Translations under genes and position numbers: made by a program | The notes under the pieces: model-generated | Database searches by the model: none | Told to the model about the DNA's origin: nothing | The model's input: only the letters and a program-made list of their open reading frames with translations | Origin: Spirochaetes bacterium GWB1_27_13 | Lineage (GTDB): Bacteria > Spirochaetota > GWE2-31-10 > MWDO01 | NCBI GenBank assembly: GCA_001829125.1 | Contig: MIAN01000191.1 | Location: 1-32,066, forward strand | Length of the DNA: 32,066 nt | Direction of reading: 5' to 3' | Shown here: one piece after another, positions 1-6,655 of the stretch | Numbering within the stretch: position 1 is the first letter of the stretch | Layout: every line of letters begins with the position of its first letter

Positions 1-104
1 TTGGAGAAAAATCTTGCGACTAGCACAATTTTTCGGAAAAAAGTATGCTTGTGGCGTTTTCTAATGACTTATTCAGTAGCCCCTAATTAGAGATTACACA
101 GATT
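1..104. other. Window edge, possible 3' tail of an unidentified gene
   Basis: Frame 1 of the plus strand stays open for 29 codons from the window edge to a TAG at 88-90. The residues read LEKNLATSTIFRKK and end in MTYSVAPN. I recognise no family. It could be the end of a transposase or other mobile gene, or chance. Nothing else is visible before the convergent gene that ends at 105. Confidence 0.2.
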
Positions 105-953
105 TTAATCCAATTTCGCAACTTTTTTTGAAAAATCTAAAAATTCGCCCTCTATTTTAAAGAATTTTTTTAATACAATATAAAGGCTATAAAAATATAA
201 AAGAGGCAAAATAAAAAACAGTATTGTTACAGAAATAATATATTCTATTGTTAGCTCAACTAAATAGGAAATAAGATCATTCATATAGCCAGAAAATTTT
301 AATATTTCACCTTTTGCTTTATTTAGAATATTTTCTTGTGGATTAAAAAATAAATCTTTTGCTTTTTCAAGAAGTGATTTTTTTTCTTCTGATTTATTTT
401 GAAGTTCTCCATTGTTTTCTGTTTTATTTTCTTTTAGTGATAAATCTATTTTTTCAAAGTGTTTCTTTATGGATTTACCCATTTCAAGTTTAGTAGACTT
501 AGAAATAAATTCGACTCCTACAATATAAAATTTCAATCCTGGATTTATAAATAACAATATTATTAAAACCTTTATTGCAATTTTATTTATAGGTTTAACA
601 AAAATCAATACAAAACTTACAATAATTATTATTTTCACAATAATAAGTTCACTAATTTTAAGTAATGCCATCTGAAAAAATATTAAAAGATTTATTGTTA
701 AGAAAAAATTAAATAATTTTTCAATAATATCAGAAAAACCTTCCAAAAAATCTAATGTTCCTGTTAAAATTTTAAGTGATGTAGCAAAAGTTAAATTTGT
801 TACAGAAAATTCAAAAGTTTCTTTAAGAAAATTTTGACAATATTGATATAGAAACGGAATATTAGCTGCAATTATTAAAATAATAGATATGATAGTAAAC
901 ATCATAGGTTTTATATTTTGTTTATTAAAAAGTTCTTTTATGTTAAATTTCAT
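105..953 (-). CDS. Hypothetical integral membrane protein
   Basis: Unrecognised protein of 282 residues. It has a hydrophobic segment near the N-terminus (motif TIISIILIIAANIPFLY), a central block of two or three hydrophobic segments, a charged Lys/Glu-rich stretch around residues 160-220 that may form a coiled coil, and one more membrane segment near the C-terminus before a basic tail. The frame can be extended upstream to a TTG at 980. I prefer the ATG at 953 because an AGAGG Shine-Dalgarno lies 9 bases before it, inside the last codons of the diguanylate cyclase gene. That gene's stop codon ends one base upstream of this ATG. The tight junction implies co-transcription and probably translational coupling. 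No function can be assigned; a membrane partner of the c-di-GMP enzyme is only a positional guess. Confidence 0.7.
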   Translation of the reverse strand: MKFNIKELFNKQNIKPMMFTIISIILIIAANIPFLYQYCQNFLKETFEFSVTNLTFATSLKILTGTLDFLEGFSDIIEKLFNFFLTINLLIFFQMALLKISELIIVKIIIIVSFVLIFVKPINKIAIKVLIILLFINPGLKFYIVGVEFISKSTKLEMGKSIKKHFEKIDLSLKENKTENNGELQNKSEEKKSLLEKAKDLFFNPQENILNKAKGEILKFSGYMNDLISYLVELTIEYIISVTILFFILPLLYFYSLYIVLKKFFKIEGEFLDFSKKVAKLD

Positions 954-954
954 A

Positions 955-2118
955 TTAAAAAACCTCTTCAAAAATAACAACCTTGTCCCGTCCCTGTTCT
1001 TTTGCGTAATACAGTGCTTGATCTGCTCTATGGATTAAATCTTCATTTGATGTATCATTAATACTAAATTCAGCAATGCCTATACTTATAGAAATATGAA
1101 AAACATTTTTTTTATCATCATAAAAATCTATTTCTTTTATTTTTTCTCTGAGTCTTTCAGCAGGAATTCTTGCATGAAAAGAGCTTGTTTCTGGCAAAAT
1201 TATTATAAATTCTTCTCCGCCAAAACGCCCAAAAATGTCATTTTCTCTAAAAATATTTTTTTCTTTTAATACTTCACCTATTTTTCGTAAAACTTGATCG
1301 CCTGTAATATGACCATAAGTATCATTTATATTTTTAAAATGGTCAATATCAAAAAGAAGACATGCAAATCTGCCAAAATGTTCCAAAAATTTGCCATCTG
1401 GATTTTTATCAAACAATTTATCTTCATTTGCTATTCTATCTATATTTTCAGAAGTAGCAATCCTCCAATGATCCCTTATAGTTCTTTTTTTCTCTGCATC
1501 TAAGGCTTCAAAAAAGGCTCGCCTATTTAGAAGATTTGTAAGAAAATCAACTTTACTTAACTCAATTATTTCTTTATTTTTTTGAGTAACTTCTTCGTTT
1601 AATTTTTCTATTTCTCTTTTTTGGATTTGGATTAGTTCGGAATCTATTATTGTTTGAAAAGAATCTACTATATAAGAAGTTAATCTCTCTTTTGAAATAA
1701 GCTTCTGAAAAATAAATTTAACAAACATATTAAAATTATATATTATAGGCGGTCTATCAATTACATCTTTTGGCGGCAATCTATAAAGATAATTTTCCCC
1801 TTTTAATATTATGTCTTCTTCAGTTTTAGAAATATCATTTTCAAAAAGATAAAGAAAATAAGGGGAAAAAAAACTTAGTTTTTCTGAGAAAACCTGTATT
1901 ACTTTATTTAAAACATTACTATCAAAAAATTCTTTTTTTATTACCATTAAAAAATGTTCTTTTTTTATATCTTTATTAATTTGATCAATAGTTTGTTCTA
2001 TTTCATCCATAGAAATTACAAATGTTGTAATAGAAGCATCTTTTACATCAAATAACAAAGAATAATCATCATCAAGTTGATTTTTAATAAAAATTAATAC
2101 ACTACCTTGGTTTTCCAT
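955..2118 (-). CDS. GGDEF-domain diguanylate cyclase
   Basis: Cytoplasmic enzyme of 387 residues predicted to make cyclic di-GMP from two GTP. The C-terminal GGDEF domain has DFLTNLLNRR at 191-200, FDIDHFKNINDTYGH at 256-270 with metal-binding Asp, and the active-site signature GGEEF at 300-304. RxxD (REND, 291-294) lies exactly five residues before GGEEF. That is the position of the allosteric product-inhibition I-site, so feedback inhibition is expected. Between the NRR motif and the FDIDHF strand there are roughly 25 more residues than usual, a charged insertion (about 208-248). The N-terminal 150 residues are an unrecognised sensory or partner domain without membrane segments, followed by a Glu/Lys-rich helix (about 160-190) typical of the dimerising linker. 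An AGGA precedes the ATG. The gene sits downstream of the two hydratase genes in the same operon. Confidence 0.93.
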   Translation of the reverse strand: MENQGSVLIFIKNQLDDDYSLLFDVKDASITTFVISMDEIEQTIDQINKDIKKEHFLMVIKKEFFDSNVLNKVIQVFSEKLSFFSPYFLYLFENDISKTEEDIILKGENYLYRLPPKDVIDRPPIIYNFNMFVKFIFQKLISKERLTSYIVDSFQTIIDSELIQIQKREIEKLNEEVTQKNKEIIELSKVDFLTNLLNRRAFFEALDAEKKRTIRDHWRIATSENIDRIANEDKLFDKNPDGKFLEHFGRFACLLFDIDHFKNINDTYGHITGDQVLRKIGEVLKEKNIFRENDIFGRFGGEEFIIILPETSSFHARIPAERLREKIKEIDFYDDKKNVFHISISIGIAEFSINDTSNEDLIHRADQALYYAKEQGRDKVVIFEEVF

Positions 2119-2134
2119 TTTTTCCTACAAAAAA

Positions 2135-2545
2135 TTAAAATTTAATAATAACTTTTCCGTCTGCTTTAGCCTCACCATTTTGATCTTCAACAGAAACTTT
2201 GCATTCAATAAATTTTCCATTTTCATTTTCATATTTTTTCTTAACAAAGCCTTTTGCTGTTAAAATATCATCTGGTTTTGCAATACCTTTAAATCCAACA
2301 GAATAAGTTTTTATTTGTTTTGGAGATACCCAATTTGTTATCATTTGAGCCAATATTCCCATAGAAAGCATTCCATGAGCAATAGTACCAGGAAGCCCAG
2401 CTTGTTTTGCATATTCAGGAACTGTATGTATTTGATTAAAATCTCCAGAAGCCCCAGCATATCTAATAAGTTGTAACTGAGTAATAGGTTCTTTTTTTAA
2501 TGAAGGTAATTCAAATCCTTCTGTTATATTTTCAAAAGAAATCAT
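2135..2545 (-). CDS. MaoC-like hydratase, catalytic subunit
   Basis: Hot-dog-fold protein of 136 residues of the MaoC / R-specific enoyl-CoA hydratase family, which interconverts trans-2-enoyl and (R)-3-hydroxyacyl thioesters. The hydratase-2 motif is intact: YAGASGDFNQIH at 29-40 supplies the catalytic Asp35 and His40. It is followed by the conserved HGMLSMG segment. Its ATG overlaps the stop of the preceding gene (ATGA), and a strong GGGAGG site lies in the end of that gene. Coupled translation fits a heterodimer, as in mycobacterial HadAB/HadBC, where this is the HadB-like catalytic chain. The substrate (acyl-CoA or acyl-ACP) cannot be told from sequence. Confidence 0.88.
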   Translation of the reverse strand: MISFENITEGFELPSLKKEPITQLQLIRYAGASGDFNQIHTVPEYAKQAGLPGTIAHGMLSMGILAQMITNWVSPKQIKTYSVGFKGIAKPDDILTAKGFVKKKYENENGKFIECKVSVEDQNGEAKADGKVIIKF

Positions 2546-2988
2546 TTTTCGCCTCCCTGTGGAACAACTATTGTCATTTTTGCTATTACAACTACTTCTT
2601 CACCTCTTGTATAAGTCGTTTTGAAAGTAACCATGTCCATTGCAGTAGAAGATCTCATTGTTTCTACAACAGTATCTCCCTTTACTACATCACCAGGATA
2701 TAAAGTTGCCAAATATTCGTATTCTTCTTTACCATGCAAGAGTCTTTTTATATCAATACCTACTTTTATCATTTGATTCCATATATCTGGATTTCCCCAA
2801 AAGTTAATTACAGTTGGAAATGTTAATGGAGTTGGAATGTCTTTATAACCTTCTTTTTGAGCATATTCTTTATCAAAAAATAAAGGATTGGTATCTCCAA
2901 TGGCAAGACAAAGTTCTTTAATCTTACCTCTTTCAATCTCAAAGGTATAAGAACCAAGAGATTTTCCTTGATATGATGAATCAAGCAT
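2542..2988 (-). CDS. FAS1-like/MaoC N-terminal dehydratase domain subunit (HadA/HadC-like)
   Basis: Hot-dog protein of 148 residues resembling the MaoC_dehydrat_N family. It has the variant motif LAIGDTNPLFFDKEYA followed by PTPLTFPTVINFWG. The catalytic Asp-His arrangement of true hydratase 2 enzymes is absent, as expected for the substrate-binding partner in two-chain 3-hydroxyacyl dehydratases. It is the first gene of a minus-strand operon and overlaps the catalytic subunit by four bases. An AGGAG site precedes the ATG. Transcription is explained by the consensus promoter at 3058-3086. Pairing with the next gene is inferred from the overlap and from known HadAB/HadBC organisation. Confidence 0.86.
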   Translation of the reverse strand: MLDSSYQGKSLGSYTFEIERGKIKELCLAIGDTNPLFFDKEYAQKEGYKDIPTPLTFPTVINFWGNPDIWNQMIKVGIDIKRLLHGKEEYEYLATLYPGDVVKGDTVVETMRSSTAMDMVTFKTTYTRGEEVVVIAKMTIVVPQGGEK

Positions 2989-3057
2989 TTTATTCTCCTA
3001 AAATAATGAAATTTTAATTCGACATTCGGGTTAGTACCGACTTTGAGCATATTTTAA

Positions 3058-3086
3058 ATTATATAATAATAATTTAAATTTGTCAA
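3058..3086 (-). promoter_or_regulatory. Consensus sigma-70 promoter of the hydratase operon
   Basis: On the minus strand a perfect -35 TTGACA (3081-3086) is followed by 17 bases and a perfect -10 TATAAT (3058-3063). The start site would be near 3050, about 60 bases before the ATG at 2988. Confidence 0.8.
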
Positions 3087-3204
3087 AGATTTAGGTATTA
3101 AAGTATAAATTCCTAATATATACAAAAATTTTTTGGAGGTGCCATTCAAATTAAAACTACTCAAATATAATATTAAAAAAAGTGTAAATACAATCACTAT
3201 TTTA

Positions 3205-3233
3205 TTGACTTTTTTAATAGTATTTATTATTAT
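3205..3233 (+). promoter_or_regulatory. Upstream promoter of the efflux operon (P1)
   Basis: TTGACT (3205-3210), 17 bases, TATTAT (3228-3233). It is followed by a G-rich direct repeat, GGGTA-GGA-GGGTA, at about 3239-3251, which could be an operator. The same TTGACTTTTTTA string recurs in the second promoter. Confidence 0.55.
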
Positions 3234-3279
3234 ACATAGGGTAGGAGGGTATAGTAATTAATATTTAATAATTGTTAAT

Positions 3280-3308
3280 TTGACTTTTTTAGTAATCCTC
3301 CTTATAAT
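3280..3308 (+). promoter_or_regulatory. Downstream promoter of the efflux operon (P2)
   Basis: TTGACT (3280-3285), 17 bases, perfect TATAAT (3303-3308). A CCTCCT inside the spacer end is complementary to the AGGAGG 50 bases upstream, so a metal regulator site or an RNA hairpin from the P1 transcript is possible. No regulator gene is nearby. Confidence 0.7.
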
Positions 3309-3350
3309 ATTAGAATAGTAGTAGTGTATGGTAAAAGAGGTAGAAAAATT

Positions 3351-4601
3351 ATGAAAAGAATTATTTTTTTATTGCCAATGTTTTTTTTGTTTTCTTTATA
3401 TTCAAAAGAATATTCTATAAATGATGTTTTAGATGTGTTTGAAAAAAATAACTATGATTTAAAAAAAATTGAAAAGATGTCTAATTCATTAAAAAAGAAT
3501 ATGGAAATGGAAGAAACTGATTTAATGGATATAATGTTTAGTTATAGCATTATGGATTTATCAATATCAGAAGAAATTTTTAATCCAGAGATGATTAAGC
3601 ATAAATTTTCTTTAAAACAAGAAATTCCAATTTCTGGCAAAAATTATTTTAAGAAAAAAATCGCACAAATTGATTATCTAAATTCTTTGGAAGAATTAAA
3701 AGAAAAAAAGATAATGCTAAAAAGAATGCTTTTATCAAACATAATTGATTTGCACCTTTCTTATGAAATAGAAAAAAATCGTAAGAATGAACTCGATTTA
3801 TTGCAAAAAGCAAATGAAATAGTCAAAATTCGATATTCTACTGGAAAAGCGATGCTTACAAGTGTTATAGAAAGTGATGTAAAAATTACTGATACAATGA
3901 ATATGATTTTGATGATAAACAATATGCAAAGTCAACTAAAAAACGAGATTGTTGATATACTCGATGTTACAGATGATGAGCTTAGCATAAATATTATAAT
4001 GAATCATAAATTAATCGATATTTCCAAAATTGAACCAAATAGTTTATTTGATAAAGCGATAAAAAATTTTCCGTCATTCAAAGTTAAAGACAATGATATT
4101 GAAAAAATCGAAAGAGAAATAAATCTTACAAAGGATCAGTTTGTGCCAGACCTAAACCTAATGTTTGATTATACACTAAAGCCATCTCCTATGTTAGAAC
4201 ATAGTTTTGGAATAGGAATTGAACTCAACTTGCCTTTGCTTTCAAGTATCGGTGGGACAAAAAAAATAGATATGTATAATGAAGAAAAAAAAGTAAAACA
4301 ACTTGATAAATTAAGTTATGAAAATGAAATTAAAAATTATATCAAAAGAAAAATAATTGACTTAAAATCAACTATCGAACAAGCAGACCTAATTGAGAAT
4401 CGAGTTTTAAAATTGAGTCAAAACAATGTAAATGCTTTGTTTTCTGCTTATCAGGTAGAAAAAGTTGAATTTGAAATGCTACTTTCTTCTATTATAATGG
4501 TATATGATTTACAAAATAAATATTTTGAATTTCTTGGTAAGATTTACAAAATTTTATTTGACCTCGAAATGCTTTCTGGTGAAAAATTTTATGATTTGTA
4601 A
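3351..4601 (+). CDS. TolC/CusC-like outer-membrane efflux protein
   Basis: Predicted outer-membrane channel of a tripartite metal efflux pump, 416 residues. The open frame runs upstream to 3324, but the ATG at 3351 follows an AGAGG site and begins a clear signal peptide (MKRIIFLLPMFFLFSLYSKE), so I start there. The body is mostly long amphipathic helices with the periodic Lys/Glu/Leu pattern of the OEP family. A conserved-looking hydrophobic segment FSLKQEIPISGK precedes the first helical hairpin. The segment PDLNLMFDYTL followed by FGIGIELNLPLLSS matches the second beta-strand region of these proteins. It is first in an operon whose later genes encode the periplasmic adaptor and the RND pump. 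Sequence conservation is low, so the assignment leans partly on context. Confidence 0.85.
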   Translation: MKRIIFLLPMFFLFSLYSKEYSINDVLDVFEKNNYDLKKIEKMSNSLKKNMEMEETDLMDIMFSYSIMDLSISEEIFNPEMIKHKFSLKQEIPISGKNYFKKKIAQIDYLNSLEELKEKKIMLKRMLLSNIIDLHLSYEIEKNRKNELDLLQKANEIVKIRYSTGKAMLTSVIESDVKITDTMNMILMINNMQSQLKNEIVDILDVTDDELSINIIMNHKLIDISKIEPNSLFDKAIKNFPSFKVKDNDIEKIEREINLTKDQFVPDLNLMFDYTLKPSPMLEHSFGIGIELNLPLLSSIGGTKKIDMYNEEKKVKQLDKLSYENEIKNYIKRKIIDLKSTIEQADLIENRVLKLSQNNVNALFSAYQVEKVEFEMLLSSIIMVYDLQNKYFEFLGKIYKILFDLEMLSGEKFYDL

Positions 4602-4605
4602 TCTT

Positions 4606-4621
4606 AACGGTGTTATCCGTT
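4606..4621 (+). other. Small intergenic hairpin
   Basis: AACGG and CCGTT, separated by six bases and followed by a short T run, form a weak stem between the channel gene and the HMBD protein gene. It could be an attenuator or processing site; too weak to call a terminator. Confidence 0.25.
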
Positions 4622-4643
4622 TTAATATATTTAAGGAGATATT

Positions 4644-5045
4644 ATGTTTAAAAAAATTTTTTTGGTAAGTTTAATTGCTCTCGTTGCGATTGGTTTTGGT
4701 TTTGCAGAAGGACACAATAGTAAAAAGAAAATTCTTTACTATGTTAGCTCTATGAATGAGAACGAAATTTCAATAAAGGCTGGTAAAGACTCGATGGGAA
4801 TGGACTTAATACCAGTTTATCAGGATGATACAAGAAAAGTTGCTTATTATGTAAGCTCTTCTAATCTAAAGAAAAAATACACAAAACCCGGTAAAGATGC
4901 TATGGGAATGAACTTAATCCCAATTTATGAAAAAAAGAAAGACGGTAAAATACTTTATTATGTAAGTCCAATGGATCATACAAAAAAATATGATAAACCT
5001 GGTAAAGACTCTATGGGAGATGATTTAATCCCTGTTTATGAATAA
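4644..5045 (+). CDS. Secreted protein of three tandem HMBD-like metal-binding repeats
   Basis: Periplasmic protein of 133 residues. Its signal peptide ends at GFGFA-EG (residue 21), and a strong AAGGAGAT site precedes the ATG. The mature part is almost wholly three copies of a repeat of about 33 residues (30-60, 65-97, 103-133). They share the pattern Y-Y-V-S-S/P-M/S, then a K-rich turn, PGKDSMGMDLIPVY. This is the heavy-metal-binding domain found at the N-terminus of CusB-type adaptors. The Cys and His of the classical CPMHP...CPxCGM form are replaced: the mature protein has no Cys, and Met and Asp dominate. Repeat 2 also loses the first Met (SSSN). By position between channel and adaptor genes, it is likely a soluble copper/silver chaperone or sponge for the pump. 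That role is inferred. Confidence 0.82.
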   Translation: MFKKIFLVSLIALVAIGFGFAEGHNSKKKILYYVSSMNENEISIKAGKDSMGMDLIPVYQDDTRKVAYYVSSSNLKKKYTKPGKDAMGMNLIPIYEKKKDGKILYYVSPMDHTKKYDKPGKDSMGDDLIPVYE

Positions 5046-5061
5046 TAGAGCGATATTTCAG

Positions 5062-5101
5062 TTATAGGAAACAATGGGTATCTACCCTTTGTTTCCTATA
5101 A
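5062..5101. repeat. Palindromic repeat, copy A (GGGTATCTACCC core)
   Basis: A near-perfect 40-base palindrome. The arms TTATAGGAAACAATGGGTA and TACCCTTTGTTTCCTATAA meet at a TC. Related copies lie at 10293-10325 and 16671-16705. It sits between the HMBD protein gene and the cusB-like gene, just upstream of the latter's ribosome site, where the RNA hairpin could affect expression balance. Confidence 0.8.
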
Positions 5102-5145
5102 GAAGCGATAAATGGATAAATTCTTGTAAGGAAAAGGTGGTTTTT

Positions 5146-6531
5146 ATGAAGAATAGATTTCTTTTTGTATTAAAATTAATTAGGATTTTTTTTGCTATTT
5201 TTTTGACAATTCTTTCATTCTCCTGTGCAAAAAAGGTTGAGAGAAAAATTTTATATTATGTGAGTCCAATGGATCCACAGGTAAAGTCAGATAAGCCACA
5301 AAAAGATTCTATGGGAATGGATTTTATTCCAGTATATGAAAATGATGATAAAAAAGATCAAAAAAAGGTAGAAAAAAAAATCCTTTATTATGTGAATCCA
5401 ATGGACCCTTCTATAAAGTCAGATAAGCCACAAAAAGATTCTATGGGAATGGATTTTGTTCCAATCTATGAAGGTGAAGAAAATAAAATTAATATTTCGG
5501 ATAATAGTGATGTAATTTCATCAGTAACTCTAAGTAAAGATGATGAGCAAAAAATTTCTCTCCAGACTACAAAAATCATGTTTAAAAAAATTGAGAGATC
5601 AACAAAATCTGTTGGTAAAATAAGTTTTAACGAGCAACAATGGGTTCATGTGAGTGCCCGCTTTGGAGGAAGGATAGATAAACTCAATGTTAATTTTACT
5701 GGAATGAAAGTTTACAAAAATCAGACTTTGATGTCAATTTATTCACCTTCCTTAGTAACTGCACAGGAAGAATTATTGCAAGTGTATAAAGATTACTCAA
5801 GCTCTATTTCTAATAATAACCAAAGTCTTACAAAACTTTCAAAGTCTCTTTTTGATTCGACAAAAAATAAATTGAAACTCTGGGGGATTACAGAAGAGCA
5901 AATCGTAGAAATCTTAAAAAATGGTGAGCCTTTTATAAATGTACCTATAATTTCTCCAATTACAGGGACAGTGATCAAAATGTATGTGAATGCTGGAATG
6001 TATATAGAAGAAGGCGAAATGCTTTACGAAATTGCTAACTTAGATAAAGTTTGGATGGAAGCAGATATTTATGAGCAAGATATATCTGGTATTAAAGAAG
6101 GAATTGATGTTGCAGTAACTTCTATTAGTTATCCCGGAACAGTGTTTGAAGGTAAAATTAGTTTTGTAAGCCCATATTTAGAACCAACTACTCGTACAGT
6201 AAAAATTAGAGCTGATTTTGACAATAAAGAAGGACTTTTAAAACCCGGTATGTACGTTGATGCTACTGTATTAGTCCCTCTCGAGGACGAATTTTTAACT
6301 ATCCCTGTAACAGCAGTCTTGGATACAGGTAAAAGAAAAATTGCCTATGTGGCATTAGGAGGTGGCAAATATGAAGGTAGAAATGTTACTCTTGGTCCAA
6401 AAATGGGTGATATATACCCAGTAATCTCTGGACTTGCTGAAGGCGAAAATGTTGTTACTTATGGGGTATATTTAATCGACTCACAATCACAAATTAGCGG
6501 GACATCTTTGATAAAATATTCGGACGAATAA
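5146..6531 (+). CDS. cusB: CusB-like RND adaptor lipoprotein with two HMBD repeats
   Basis: Periplasmic adaptor (membrane fusion protein) linking the inner-membrane RND pump to the outer channel, 461 residues from ATG 5146. An upstream in-frame ATG at 5074 would translate the palindrome. The chosen start has AAGGTGG before it and gives a lipoprotein signal ending ILSFSC with lipidated Cys27. Two HMBD repeats follow (about 35-65 and 79-109), each with YYV(S/N)PMDP...KPQKDSMGMDF(I/V)P, again lacking Cys and His. The rest is a standard adaptor: an SVGKISF strand, a lipoyl-like VSARFGGRIDKL segment, a helical hairpin around SLVTAQEELLQVYKDY, the second lipoyl half near PIISPITGTVIKMYVNAG, and beta-barrel and proximal domains to VVTYGVYLIDSQSQI. 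Order channel-chaperone-adaptor-pump indicates a copper/silver system. Confidence 0.92.
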   Translation: MKNRFLFVLKLIRIFFAIFLTILSFSCAKKVERKILYYVSPMDPQVKSDKPQKDSMGMDFIPVYENDDKKDQKKVEKKILYYVNPMDPSIKSDKPQKDSMGMDFVPIYEGEENKINISDNSDVISSVTLSKDDEQKISLQTTKIMFKKIERSTKSVGKISFNEQQWVHVSARFGGRIDKLNVNFTGMKVYKNQTLMSIYSPSLVTAQEELLQVYKDYSSSISNNNQSLTKLSKSLFDSTKNKLKLWGITEEQIVEILKNGEPFINVPIISPITGTVIKMYVNAGMYIEEGEMLYEIANLDKVWMEADIYEQDISGIKEGIDVAVTSISYPGTVFEGKISFVSPYLEPTTRTVKIRADFDNKEGLLKPGMYVDATVLVPLEDEFLTIPVTAVLDTGKRKIAYVALGGGKYEGRNVTLGPKMGDIYPVISGLAEGENVVTYGVYLIDSQSQISGTSLIKYSDE

Positions 6532-6568
6532 TAATTCCCCCTGAGTTTATTTTGAGATGGTAGATATT

Positions 6569-6597
6569 GGGATTAATCCCCCTTTAATAAAGGAGGA
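6569..6597. repeat. Adjacent small palindromes before the pump gene
   Basis: GGGATTAATCCC (6569-6580) is a perfect 12-base palindrome. It overlaps an imperfect hairpin formed by CCCCCTTTA and AAAGGAGG (to 6597). They lie in the 124-base gap between adaptor and pump genes and could form alternative RNA structures. They are possibly a worn repeat. Confidence 0.35.
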
Positions 6598-6655
6598 AGT
6601 GGTGGTTTATATAAGAAAATGGTAATATGGAAAATACATAACACTGGAGGAAATT

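Noticed and set aside
2823-3050. 75-codon minus-strand frame overlapping the first hydratase gene
   Set aside because: Out-of-frame shadow of the hydratase coding sequence and its leader.
3239-3302. CsoR-type operator for the efflux operon
   Set aside because: The G-rich element is a direct repeat, not the inverted TACCC...GGGTA expected for CsoR, and no csoR gene is present.
5074-5145. Extended N-terminus of the CusB-like protein beginning MGIYPLFPIRS
   Set aside because: It translates the right half of palindrome copy A. The ATG at 5146 has an AAGGTGG site and starts a lipoprotein signal.
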